64,000 bases of DNA from Armatimonadota bacterium (GCA_020161505.1 JAIUNY010000014.1:1-64000); one strand, 5' to 3'; positions 5,817 through 14,610 are shown, counted from the stretch's first letter. Numbers and translations: made by a program. The notes: generated from the letters alone by a model not told the origin.

Positions 5817-8063
5817 TCAGAAAACCAGGGCTCCGGGTTCAACCGCGCCTAGATTCAGCCCAGTCTCTTCCGAATACTGGCCCTCGGCGAAGACGAGCAC
5901 GGGCATGCCGGATTCGTGCATCTCGACCACCCCCGTGCGAACCAACTCGGCCAGCTTCTCGCGCGGAACGGTGACCATGAAGGGCTGGAGAACCCGAAAC
6001 CAGCGACGGGGAGATGTGCGATCCCAAAGCGTATCGATAGCGGCACGAGCATCGGCGGACTCATCGATCAAGCCTGGGCTCAGCCGATTCACATAGTCGG
6101 GCAGTGCGCGGTGCGGAACCAGAATCGACTCAGAAATCTCGTCGATCATCTTGAACTCGGCGGCGACTTGCGAGAATCGCAGAAGCCGCTGCATCGTCAG
6201 GATGTCATTCCTCTCGGTGCCCGTGTTGGTTCGGCTGAAATACATGCGCCAGTACGCCCGGCCCGCCGCCTCCGAGTCGAATGGCTGTAAGGTTTGGTCG
6301 TCGACAACTCCATGCGTGGCATCAATCCCCGTTTTGTAGGCTCCGCCGGGTGCCTTACCTTCTTCAAGTTTGAACACTATCACCTCGCCCAACGTCTCAC
6401 GGAGACCCTCTCGATTACACCTCCCTGCCGCCTGGATCACACGATCGAGCGGACCGAAAGCGCGCAGAACGGTGGGGAAATCTACATCAACGCCGGCTTC
6501 CACGACTTGAGTACTGATGAGCCGAATCGTGTCTCCTGATCTCAATCGGTCCCTCGCCTCTGCCAGAATCCTCCGCCTGTCGAACCCGCACAGATTGGTG
6601 CTGAGGTGCATCACACCGGGAACGTCCTCCAACATTCGAGTCAGTTCCACCGCCTCACCTCGCGTGTTCAGAATCGCGAGCACCTGGTCTCGACTCCGAA
6701 TCTCGTCAGCTAAGCGATCCTTCGACCAGGTCTCCTCAGGAAACGTGAACTCAACGCGTCGAAGAGCGGCGAAGTGATCCTGATAGTTCGGCACGATCTC
6801 TTTCGCCTTCACGTCCTTGCCGAGTGCTTCCCAAATGGGGTCGAAATCGGGCTGGGTCGCGGTGCACATCACCACCGAGCATCCGAAATGTGTCACTAGG
6901 AGCCAGAGGCAGTTGAGGATCGGCCCGAGGCGACACGGCGGAAGAGTTTGCACCTCGTCGAGGATAATCACGCTCCGCGCGATGTTGTGGAGCTTGCGGC
7001 ACGCCGCCGGGCGGTTGCTGAAGAGGCTCTCGAACAACTGCACCGTGGTGGTGATGATAAGGGATTCATCCCAGTTTTGCGCCGCGTTGGCCTGACGCCG
7101 ACCGCTTGATTCTTGGGCAGCTGCATCGGCGATGTCCTTATCGGATCCGAATTCCCGTGGCATCAGGGCGGAGTGGTGGTCAAGCAGGGCATCTTCGCCA
7201 AAGGTCTCGCGGCAGACTTGCGCGGTTTGCTCGATGATGCTGGTGTAGGGGATCGCGACGATCACTCGGTCGAGCCCGTGCTGGGCGGCGTGTTCGAAGG
7301 CAAAGCTCAGCCCAGAGAGGGTTTTTCCACCTCCCGTTGGCACCGTAAGGGTGAAGAATCCTGGGGTCTCCATTGCCGCCGTTCGGCATGCCTCAAGAAC
7401 CTCCGCGCGGATCTGATTTGTAGTGGTTCCCTCCAATCCCCGCTCTCGGATTTGCGTGGCTTTTTCCGACATGTGGGCTCGGAGTTGTCCGGCGTACTCG
7501 GAGATCGGCTGGAAAGCACCTCGAAAGTCGCGAGCGTCAGGCTGATCGAATGCTTCGGAGTCGAGGCGATCTGCGTCGATGAGAGCGCTGAAGACCATGC
7601 GGATGAGTACTTCGCGTTGCACAGTGTCTGGCGCGGCCCATCTTGGCCACTTCGCAGAGGGCAAATCAAGGTCGAGGGATCGACTGAGAAACTCTCGCGC
7701 CGGCTCGAAGGCAGTTAAATGCATGGCCTCCTTCACGAGGGAGTCAGGGCCATCCCAATTCGGCATCCCTGCGTGGTGGCCCATGATGATCGGAGCGAGA
7801 TCGCCCAGGATTTCGGCCGCCGCAGCCGCGCCGGGGTAAGCATGACCACCGACGTGCTTTCCCTTGGCGTCCTTGGGGCGGCGGATGAAATCCTGGAATT
7901 TGGGATCTGCTTTCCCAATATCGTGGAGAATCCCACAGAGGTATCCCAACTCGCCTGCCCCAAATTTCTGACTGAAAGCTCTGGCAAGATCGGCCACCCC
8001 CTTCAAGTGGTCGATCAGCGGCTGCTCGCCGTGTTCATTCCGATGCGCGATGAGCGGATACAT
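5817..8063 (-). CDS. cas3: Cas3, HD nuclease-helicase of the type I-C system
   Basis: Cas3 degrades the DNA bound by Cascade. The N-terminal HD nuclease shows H in IDHLKGVADLA, HDIGK near residue 48, and a HH pair in IIMGHHAGM. The helicase part shows Walker A TGGGKT, the DEVQ box, TATQ, VVEAGVDVDFP and the arginine-finger motif QAAGRCNREG. I chose the ATG at 8063 (MYPLIAHRNE) because AGGA lies 5 bases upstream of it; a TTG five codons earlier is possible. At 748 residues it is full length, with a C-terminal accessory domain. It is separated from cas5 by the regulatory cassette. Confidence 0.95.
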   Translation of the reverse strand: MYPLIAHRNEHGEQPLIDHLKGVADLARAFSQKFGAGELGYLCGILHDIGKADPKFQDFIRRPKDAKGKHVGGHAYPGAAAAAEILGDLAPIIMGHHAGMPNWDGPDSLVKEAMHLTAFEPAREFLSRSLDLDLPSAKWPRWAAPDTVQREVLIRMVFSALIDADRLDSEAFDQPDARDFRGAFQPISEYAGQLRAHMSEKATQIRERGLEGTTTNQIRAEVLEACRTAAMETPGFFTLTVPTGGGKTLSGLSFAFEHAAQHGLDRVIVAIPYTSIIEQTAQVCRETFGEDALLDHHSALMPREFGSDKDIADAAAQESSGRRQANAAQNWDESLIITTTVQLFESLFSNRPAACRKLHNIARSVIILDEVQTLPPCRLGPILNCLWLLVTHFGCSVVMCTATQPDFDPIWEALGKDVKAKEIVPNYQDHFAALRRVEFTFPEETWSKDRLADEIRSRDQVLAILNTRGEAVELTRMLEDVPGVMHLSTNLCGFDRRRILAEARDRLRSGDTIRLISTQVVEAGVDVDFPTVLRAFGPLDRVIQAAGRCNREGLRETLGEVIVFKLEEGKAPGGAYKTGIDATHGVVDDQTLQPFDSEAAGRAYWRMYFSRTNTGTERNDILTMQRLLRFSQVAAEFKMIDEISESILVPHRALPDYVNRLSPGLIDESADARAAIDTLWDRTSPRRWFRVLQPFMVTVPREKLAELVRTGVVEMHESGMPVLVFAEGQYSEETGLNLGAVEPGALVF

Positions 8064-8100
8064 TGTCTTCCTGTCCAATTGCTTTCTCTAGGCTGAGCTT

Positions 8101-8119
8101 ATGAGTGTCTCATTGTCAA
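8101..8119 (-). promoter_or_regulatory. Possible cas3 promoter -35 with adjacent dyad
   Basis: A TTGACA on the minus strand (8114-8119) is followed at once by the inverted repeat ATGAG-ACA-CTCAT (8101-8113), about 40 bases before the cas3 ATG. No good -10 sits at the ideal distance, so the promoter assignment is weak. The dyad could be a repressor site. Confidence 0.35.
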
Positions 8120-8215
8120 GAAGATGATGCCCTTTGATCGAATCTGTCCCCAAGCTGCGCTTCCACCACGCGCATTCTTACGCGACACGCTGGCAGGTTG
8201 CGGGACCCACTATTC

Positions 8216-8322
8216 TCACTCTACCAGTCTCGCTCTTGCCCGGACGTTTTAGCACTGGCCGCCGAGGCCAATGGAAACGAAGACATCACTCTACCAGTCT
8301 CGCTCTTGCACGGACGTTTTAG
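8216..8322. repeat. Two copies of a 37-bp repeat with CRISPR-like spacing
   Basis: The units at 8216-8252 and 8286-8322 begin TCACTCTACCAGTC and end GGACGTTTTAG. They differ at a single position (C at 8240, A at 8310) and are separated by 33 unrelated bases. Repeat and spacer lengths both fall in the CRISPR range. The sequence does not resemble a type I-C repeat and has only a weak stem (GTC-CG with CGGAC). It may be a two-repeat mini-array, a remnant of another CRISPR type, or a local duplication next to the RHS fragment. Confidence 0.5.
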
Positions 8323-8336
8323 GGCTCGCCCGGCTA

Positions 8337-9946
8337 ATGGCGGGTAATCAGACCACCGTGCAGAATGCTCGGGGCTTCATCTCGACATCGGTCTACGCCA
8401 CCAACTCTAACCGACAGATTGCCAGCCAAGATGCCCTCGGTAATCGAACGACCATGACCTTCAACATGGCCGGCGAGCAAACCCAGGTTCAGGATGCGCG
8501 TGGATCTGTCACCACCTACGCCTATGATCTTGCCGGACGGCTTCGAACCGTGCAAGAACCCACGGGCGGCGTGACCACCTACGCCTACGACGCAGCAGGC
8601 CGGCAAGTATCGATCACCGATGCGCTTGGACGAATCTCGACCACCCTCTACGATGCGGTTGGCCAAGCCACGACCATGATCTCGCCGCTGGGCGCGTGGT
8701 GACCATGCAGAATGCCCTTGGCTTCATCACCACCTATGCCTACGATCCCGTGGGCAACAACACCACCATCACTAACGCTCGCGGAGTGAACACGGTGAGC
8801 ACCTATGATGCGGTGGATCAGCTCACGGCGACTACCGATGGCCTCGGGCACCGAACCACCTATTCCTACGACCCCACCGGGAACAACACGGTCATCCTGG
8901 ATGCCCGGGGTGGGCGAATCACCATGGCCTACACGGCTCGCGGTGAGATGGATGTCATCCAGAACCAACTCGGGCAAGCCACCACCTACACCTTCCTCCC
9001 CACCGGAGAAACCGAGTCTCGCCGGTTCCCGAATGGAGACCGCACCACCTACACGTATGATGCAGTGGGTCGGCTGGTCACCACGGTCTATGCCGATGGA
9101 ACCAGGGTCACCTTTGGCTATGATGCCACGGGCAACCGCACGACCATGGTGGATTCCACCGGAACCACCACCTATGCCTACGATAACCTGGGCCGCCTGA
9201 TTGACAAAACCGATCCCGGAGCTCTGCGCCAGCAGTATTCCTACGATCTCGCCAGCCAGCGCACCAAACTCATCGATCCGGATGGAGGCGTGCGAACGTT
9301 CCAATATGATGCCGATGGGCGTATGACCACGCTTGTCACGGGCAAAGGGACAACGACGTATACCTTCGATAATGCCGGGCGGCAGGTGAATAATCGACTG
9401 CCGAATGGCATGAGCGAGCAAACCAGCTACGATGCTGTAGGTCAGGTAACACTTCGCACCTTTGCCAACATCATCCGAACCACCTACACCTACGATTCCG
9501 TCGGGAATACAGAGAGTATTCGAACATTCAATGGTCGGGTGAAGACCTTTACCTACGACAATGCCGACAGGCTCACTCGTCAGCAGACATCGGGAGCATC
9601 GACTGTGGGATACACCTACACCTATGACTCTGTTTATAACCGAACTTACTCAACCGAGTGGGATGCACCGACCACGACGTCTTATGATCTCGCCGGAAGA
9701 GCCACCACCATGGCTTATGGCGCGACCCGAACGACCTACACCTACGATGACAATGGCAACCTCACCAAGATTGTTGGCTTCGAGCCACCAACCGGAACCG
9801 TTGCCATCACCACCACGATGACCTACGATATGGAAAACCGGATGAAAGTTCTTGAACACAATGGAGCCAAAACCACTTATACTTATGACGGTGATGGTCT
9901 GAAGCGGAGCGAGAGTGTCTCGGGAACTATGACGACTGCGCAGTGA
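8337..9946 (+). pseudogene. YD-repeat (RHS family) protein fragment, frameshifted and truncated
   Basis: The region encodes about 25 tandem YD repeats of roughly 20 residues (for example TTYAYDPVGNNTT, TTYTYDAVGRLV). RHS proteins are large secreted shells, often carrying a C-terminal toxin. No signal peptide or N-terminal part is present, since the similarity starts abruptly after the second 37-bp repeat. Near 8695 the frame breaks: the first frame ends at a TGA in PLGAW and the repeats continue in another frame from a GTG at 8696. The end lacks the conserved RHS core boundary and any toxin domain. It is most likely a decayed piece of a larger gene. Confidence 0.75.
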
Positions 9947-9986
9947 AGTCTTTCGTACTGAGCATCGCGCTCCATTCACAAGCCAT

Positions 9987-10790
9987 TTACCGCGGATTCA
10001 CCTCGCGGATCTCGCCCAGTAGCCTCCTCGCCTCGATCTGGGCGCTTGGTGGGATATCTTCGAGTTCTCCGGTGATGCCGGCAACTTGGCTGTAGGTGCT
10101 CGTCACCGCATCCAGCAGAGCCTGGCGCGCTCCGACCACCTCGGCCAGCGCCCGTTGGAGTCGCCAGCGACGATCAAGGCATGAGAGCCCGTACGCTCTC
10201 CCCAAGGCTTCATCGCTCCGCATCTGATCCAGGTCGGCCGCAGGCTCCATAAAGATGCGCTGCTCCTGAATAGTGGTGCTGGGATCGGACAGGGCTTCGA
10301 TGAGCAGCCGAAGACATTCCTTGGCTTTGAAATACTGCTCCACACTCAGCTCCGCTGGTGGAATCAGGGCTTCGTCAATCTTGGGCCCGGTCAGCCCCAC
10401 CACTTGCACCGTCCACCGCCCTTCAATCTGTCCAATCTCGGCAGAAGCGGCAAGGAACGGCAGCGAGAGCTTCGCATTCGCCTCAAGACGATTCACGGTA
10501 ACCGCCAGCCGGATCGTGTACCCAATATATTCCACGCCTCCCGCGACGGGCTGCTTGCGATAGGCCCGCCGCTCGAGCACCACGACCCGCTTGCTTGCCC
10601 CGCCCGAAACCGTCCCCATCACGGGAACATTGAGGGATTGAGCCGCCGTGATCGTGAGTTCGTACGACGAACTCTCGATGAACGGGTAAGGGCTTGGGCT
10701 TCTGAGGCCAGCTCCGCTCGGGCGATCCGGCGACGGCTGAAGATCATTCAAGCCGCGCAGGAGTTGGTGAACAAGAATCTCGCTATTCAT
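9987..10790 (-). CDS. Unknown 267-residue protein coupled to the hydrolase-caspase gene
   Basis: I do not recognise a family. The N-terminal helix (SEILVHQLLRGLNDL) and a proline-rich linker lead to a probable beta-rich domain at about residues 42-135 with alternating strands (RVVVLERRAYRK, YIGYTIRLAVTV, WTVQVVGLTG). A helical C-terminal half of about 110 residues follows. There is no signal peptide or clear membrane segment. The ATG overlaps the stop of the caspase gene as ATGA, so it is co-translated. As the last gene of the operon it could be the substrate or effector of the protease. A longer upstream frame lies inside the caspase gene and was not used. Confidence 0.75.
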   Translation of the reverse strand: MNSEILVHQLLRGLNDLQPSPDRPSGAGLRSPSPYPFIESSSYELTITAAQSLNVPVMGTVSGGASKRVVVLERRAYRKQPVAGGVEYIGYTIRLAVTVNRLEANAKLSLPFLAASAEIGQIEGRWTVQVVGLTGPKIDEALIPPAELSVEQYFKAKECLRLLIEALSDPSTTIQEQRIFMEPAADLDQMRSDEALGRAYGLSCLDRRWRLQRALAEVVGARQALLDAVTSTYSQVAGITGELEDIPPSAQIEARRLLGEIREVNPR

Positions 10791-12658
10791 TCGGGTGTGT
10801 CCTTTTTGCTGATCGATCGGGAGTCTCCAAACTGGAAGAAGTCGGTGACTCGTTGCTCCAGAAGTGTCTTCGGCCCAGCGACCTCCGGGTCTTGGGCGTA
10901 GTTCAGTCGCTTGAGCTGCGTCTTGATCCGGCCCACCATCGCGTCGATGGATGTGCTGGGCTTCTCGGCCAAAATCTCTCGAAGCGTGCGCGTGAAGGCA
11001 TAGGTGAAGACGCCATAAGTGATGCTGCCATGCAGATATTCGCTCGCGAGCTGATCCGCCCGGCACGCCTGGAAGACAACCGGTATGAATGGTCCATCGT
11101 GACCCTTGCTGGATCGCGTTTGCTCAAACGCGGCGCGCTTGCCCCGGGCAGCATAGGCTCTTCCCAGGCGATAGACGTTGCCCTCTTCGCCTACCATCGC
11201 GTGCTGGAGCTTCTTGCTCCGGGCAAACTTGCTGTTCTGCGGATCAATCGCGACCGGCTTTCGCGGAACCCACATCTGTTCGCGCTTATCCCACTGGAGG
11301 CTTTCATGCCGCAGGTCGTCAGGCGGGGGAACCCCGCGCACTTGCGCCCCGACACTTCGCCATACCCCGCCGGAGTGACAACAGTCCAGCAGCATCACAA
11401 AGTTCACCCCGTAGGGCAGATCCGCGTAAAGCTGCACAAGGCTGGAGTCGGAAAGCATCGTCGGCGGAGTCCAATCGCAGTCGTAGGGGATCAGGCACTC
11501 CATATGAGCTTCTGGCATCCCGTCATGGCCTCTCGGCGTGATCTGGGCTCCATGCCCGCTGAAGGCAAAGAAAAGCGTGTCGCCCGGCATAGCCTCATCA
11601 AAGAGCCAGCGCAGCCGCTCGATAATCCCCCTGGAGGTCGCGTGCTGGTTGAACAGAGCCCGGATATCCTGAGGGGCAAATCCGCACTCTTGGAGCGTCG
11701 CGCTGAGTTCAAACTGATCGTTCACGCATCCCTTCAGATTGCTGATCCCGTCTTGGTATTGATCAATCCCGACGAGCACCGCGCGGGTTCGGGGTTTGCG
11801 GGTTTCTCGCACCGTCTCCGCTACTGGCGAGAATAGCTGAGATCCACCATGCTTCAAAGCATCGACTCCGATCGCGTTCCGTGCAAAGGTTCGAATCGCG
11901 GCGGGGCTTGGTTGCTCCTCAGAATCAAGCATCTTCTGGAGCATCGGAAGCAATGTTGACCTTGTGCTGTCGTGGCCAAGATAGAACTCAGCCTCGTGGT
12001 TGAAGGGCGATGGTGAATCAAACTCCGTCGCCAGCTGCAGGAAGTCGCCTTCGCCGGCCGGATGCAAGGACTTGGTGAAGACCCGATCTTGCCGGTTGAA
12101 GAGGTTGACCCACGTGCCTTGAAGAGTAACAATCCGCCCGCCAAACGCAGCTCGGACGGCTGGGTGACCAATTTGCGAGCCATAGGTGATATACAGTCGC
12201 CCATCGAGCAGACTCCGGTGCTTTGTCTCGGAGAACGTATCGTAGGAAATGAGCGACCCAAGGCTATGGCCGATGATCACCTTCGGATCGTGCTCCTCTA
12301 TCGCGGTACGCAACCGTTCCTGGAGTTCCGCCCGCAGATCCGGAAGCGCCGCCCACTGGGCGATCATGCCAACCGTCCATCGAAATGTGGGACTCCAGCC
12401 TCCCCGATCCCGACTCACGCCCAGGAAATCCTCGAGACCATATTCCATCAGGGAGTCCAGAAGCTGGCGCCCGCCTCGGAAAACGATTGCCGGATTGAAT
12501 TCAGCATCCCGGAAGAGATCATCGTAGGCGAACGAGAACACGCTTGGCCGGATCCCGAGATGCTCAACCGCTTGGTGGACAAGCCTTGTCTGGGCATCCT
12601 GCCAATCCGGCTCCTTTTCTGGGTTTCCGACGCCGTGGAGGTAAAGGATATCTGCCAT
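10787..12658 (-). CDS. Alpha/beta hydrolase - metacaspase fusion protein
   Basis: Two enzymes are joined in 623 residues. The first 250 residues form an alpha/beta hydrolase: LHGVGNPE opens the fold, GHSLGS holds the nucleophile (Ser132), and NRQDRVF offers the acid. From about residue 290 a caspase-like (peptidase C14) domain begins with RAVLVGIDQY. It has catalytic His369 in FSGHGAQ and Cys427 in LLDCCHSGG, both intact. The N-terminal part suggests a lipase or esterase. Start and stop overlap the neighbours (TGATG before, ATGA after), so the three genes form one coupled operon. A role in regulated cell death or phage defence is inferred from context. Confidence 0.88.
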   Translation of the reverse strand: MADILYLHGVGNPEKEPDWQDAQTRLVHQAVEHLGIRPSVFSFAYDDLFRDAEFNPAIVFRGGRQLLDSLMEYGLEDFLGVSRDRGGWSPTFRWTVGMIAQWAALPDLRAELQERLRTAIEEHDPKVIIGHSLGSLISYDTFSETKHRSLLDGRLYITYGSQIGHPAVRAAFGGRIVTLQGTWVNLFNRQDRVFTKSLHPAGEGDFLQLATEFDSPSPFNHEAEFYLGHDSTRSTLLPMLQKMLDSEEQPSPAAIRTFARNAIGVDALKHGGSQLFSPVAETVRETRKPRTRAVLVGIDQYQDGISNLKGCVNDQFELSATLQECGFAPQDIRALFNQHATSRGIIERLRWLFDEAMPGDTLFFAFSGHGAQITPRGHDGMPEAHMECLIPYDCDWTPPTMLSDSSLVQLYADLPYGVNFVMLLDCCHSGGVWRSVGAQVRGVPPPDDLRHESLQWDKREQMWVPRKPVAIDPQNSKFARSKKLQHAMVGEEGNVYRLGRAYAARGKRAAFEQTRSSKGHDGPFIPVVFQACRADQLASEYLHGSITYGVFTYAFTRTLREILAEKPSTSIDAMVGRIKTQLKRLNYAQDPEVAGPKTLLEQRVTDFFQFGDSRSISKKDTPE

Positions 12659-13305
12659 CAGCCCACCCAGTTCGATTCGTTCGGCCTCGTGTCCACGTGG
12701 ACGAAGGTGGCGTAAACCCCAATTCCGCCGCGGAAAGTGAAGCTCTTGTTTGTCGCCGGGTTCAGGAACACCTTGCCACGAAGGCTTCGCAGAACCTGCG
12801 CGACTTGAGCGGGAAGTAGTCCCGAGACTTGAAAGTCAATGGCTCGGAACTTCACGTGCTCCGATTGCGACGCTCCCCCGACCGCCCGGTTGTAGTCTGG
12901 AGATCGGTACGTTGACGCGAGGGTGATCGGTCTCCCCAAGACTTGGCGGAGATGTTGGAGCACGACCACTGTCTGGATGAAGTTCGGCCACAGGTGTTTC
13001 GGCGGCACAGAATTGGAGACGCCGCCTCTGGTGCGGCTGAAATACGGCGTGATCTCGCCCCCCGAAAAGTTCGGAAAATCGAAGCCATCAAAGTAGGCTG
13101 CGAACTCTTGCGCGGTTGGCCCGCCGCGCGTCGCAGCCATGCTTATGTCGTCTTCAGTAACTCCCTCATCCTCCACTGGCTCGGGGCCTTCCTCGCCTGA
13201 CGAGGCGTCAGAGGCCAGGTTTGATTCGGGAAGGAGGGATGCGACCAGTGCCGTCAATTGATCGATGCGCTGCTCGAGTTGGTCAATGCGATCTTGCTCT
13301 GCCAT
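12658..13305 (-). CDS. M15-like peptidase domain protein with N-terminal coiled coil
   Basis: The first 25 residues form a short coiled coil (EQDRIDQLEQRIDQLTALVA), followed by an acidic linker. The C-terminal 120 residues match the peptidase M15A fold: a TYRSPDYN loop, the zinc motif SEHVKFRAIDF, and the late zinc ligand in FVHVDTRP. M15 enzymes cut D-amino-acid bonds in peptidoglycan, and similar domains occur in phage endolysins. There is no signal peptide, so the enzyme would act inside the cell unless released. The ATG at 13305 was chosen because the coiled coil starts there. It is the first gene of the caspase operon. Confidence 0.8.
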   Translation of the reverse strand: MAEQDRIDQLEQRIDQLTALVASLLPESNLASDASSGEEGPEPVEDEGVTEDDISMAATRGGPTAQEFAAYFDGFDFPNFSGGEITPYFSRTRGGVSNSVPPKHLWPNFIQTVVVLQHLRQVLGRPITLASTYRSPDYNRAVGGASQSEHVKFRAIDFQVSGLLPAQVAQVLRSLRGKVFLNPATNKSFTFRGGIGVYATFVHVDTRPNESNWVG

Positions 13306-13338
13306 GAGATCAGTATAGAGATCGCTCAGAAAGGGGGT

Positions 13339-13358
13339 GTGAAATTTACGTGAAATTT
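13339..13358. promoter_or_regulatory. Tandem GTGAAATTT operator-like repeats
   Basis: GTGAAATTT occurs at 13339-13347 and again at 13350-13358, an 11-base period that places both copies on the same face of the DNA. They lie 34 bases upstream of the first gene of the M15-caspase operon. The surrounding 500-base region (13306-13822) otherwise holds only a terminator for tRNA-Asn and no convincing gene. Confidence 0.35.
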
Positions 13359-13780
13359 CGGACGTGCACGGAAAATCGTGGTGGAGCATGTTCTTTGGAT
13401 CGTTGCAGTCCCGTCATTCCGAAATGCTTTGCTTGATTTTTCAGGCAACGCCCGGCAGCGCAAGTTTCGGCTGGTGCTCAGTCGGCGGCAACGGTTGGTG
13501 CTGCCGGGTCAGTTCAGTAGCGATCACTTCATTGAGCATCGAAACCAGTAGCGATGGCGACTATAGGCTTAACTTGGCACCAAGGTGAGGCTTGCTCCTC
13601 ACGAATTTCTCGCGGTAAGCCGCCAGGCTTCAATCTCTGGGATTTTCCGAAAATTCGGAGCGCCTTTTGAACCTGAGCAGAGAGTAAACTGTGATCCCGG
13701 TCACCAAATTCCCCCGGATTTCACTCAAATACCCCATCAACTCTTCCCAGAACTCTTCCCAGACCCCGAATTTGGGCAAC

Positions 13781-13809
13781 AAAAAAGCCCCCATGCGGGA
13801 GCTCTTTTA
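13781..13809 (-). terminator. Terminator of tRNA-Asn
   Basis: Read leftwards, AGCTCCCGCATGGGGGCT forms a short GC-rich hairpin followed by six T. It lies 14 bases past the 3' end of tRNA-Asn. The other side of the hairpin is also bounded by T, so it could work in both directions. Confidence 0.7.
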
Positions 13810-13822
13810 GATTCAAATGGAG

Positions 13823-13897
13823 TGGCTGCCGCAGTAAGATTCGAACTTACGACCCGCTGATTAACAGTCAGCTGCTCTACCGCTGAGCTATGCGGCA
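13823..13897 (-). tRNA. tRNA-Asn (anticodon GTT)
   Basis: The minus strand folds as a complete cloverleaf. The acceptor stem is TGCCGCA with TGCGGCA, the anticodon loop is CTGTTAA with anticodon GTT, and the T loop is TTCGAAT. The 3' CCA is encoded. The discriminator base is G, as expected for Asn. Confidence 0.97.
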
Positions 13898-14008
13898 ACT
13901 CAGATTCCGAAGAATACCACAGGAATCTTCGGCCGGAGGAAGGCGGAACATTAGGAGAGGGACGAAAGGGCAGTCAATACTGGTCACAACGGGCTCGGCG
14001 AACCAGAG

Positions 14009-14500
14009 TCAAGCCACCTGAGAACGATGGAGGCGCCCCAACTCACCAGAAAGCCAGTGCACGTCCTTCAAGGTCACTCCACTGGACCGAGCCTGAGCGA
14101 TCGCCGACTGCGAAAACACGGAACTTGCGACCACCCAGGCCTCATCGGCTTGGTAGCGATCCCGAGCCCCAAGGGCCTCCTGCACCGCGCGGATTCCCAC
14201 CGACTTCTTCCAGCGCTTGGCCTGCACAACCACCGACCTCCCGGCTCGGCGGAGCAATAGATCGCCGCCAAAATCCCGACTCTTGGGCGTGAGCGAAACC
14301 GACCAACCGTCGCGTTCGAAAATCTGGCGCAACGCCCGCTCAAATTCTACGCCAGACATCTGGTGGATCTCATAGAGCGAGGGCAGCTTGCGCCATCGAC
14401 GCCAGAGCCTGCCGGCGAGCAACCCCAGAAGCGAGAGCACCAAAGGCACCGCTGCCACGGCGATCAGCGGCCAGAGGTTCCGAAAAAGGTCAATCCCCAC
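14009..14500 (-). CDS. Membrane-anchored Mrr-type restriction endonuclease-like protein
   Basis: One hydrophobic helix at residues 9-31 (WPLIAVAAVPLVLSLLGLLAG) is followed by basic residues, which places the catalytic domain in the cytosol. Residues 48-150 match the Mrr_cat domain: GVEFERALRQIFERDGW, the acidic residue in DFGGDLLL, and the Q-x-K motif in VVVQAKRW. Mrr-type nucleases cut modified or foreign DNA. At 163 residues it is a short single-domain form without a separate DNA-recognition domain. It stands alone between tRNA-Asn and a PEP-CTERM gene. Its substrate is unknown. Confidence 0.82.
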   Translation of the reverse strand: MGIDLFRNLWPLIAVAAVPLVLSLLGLLAGRLWRRWRKLPSLYEIHQMSGVEFERALRQIFERDGWSVSLTPKSRDFGGDLLLRRAGRSVVVQAKRWKKSVGIRAVQEALGARDRYQADEAWVVASSVFSQSAIAQARSSGVTLKDVHWLSGELGRLHRSQVA

Positions 14501-14580
14501 GTTTCAAAGATCGGCACACCGCGCCGCCAGCTCTCCCGGCATTCAAACGAGTATGAGAATTCAAGCTCGACAAAATCCGA

Positions 14581-14610
14581 CTCCCCCACCCGCCAAAGCG
14601 GATGAGGGAG
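14581..14610 (-). terminator. Probable terminator of the PEP-CTERM gene
   Basis: CTCCCCCACCCGC pairs imperfectly with GCGGATGAGGGAG around a CAAA loop, 29 bases downstream of the stop. Only a short T run follows on the transcribed strand. Confidence 0.45.

Noticed and set aside
8216-8322. Reading the 37-bp repeats as the type I-C array
   Set aside because: No GGATTGAAAC-type end or I-C hairpin; the I-C array is expected after cas2, outside the window.
9987-10790. Bacterial gasdermin as identity of the unknown caspase-linked protein
   Set aside because: Size and context fit, but there is no N-terminal cysteine and I cannot see the family's sequence pattern.
13585-13860. 91-codon frame between the caspase operon and tRNA-Asn
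   Set aside because: It runs through a terminator hairpin and ends inside the tRNA; the end resembles translated tRNA sequence.
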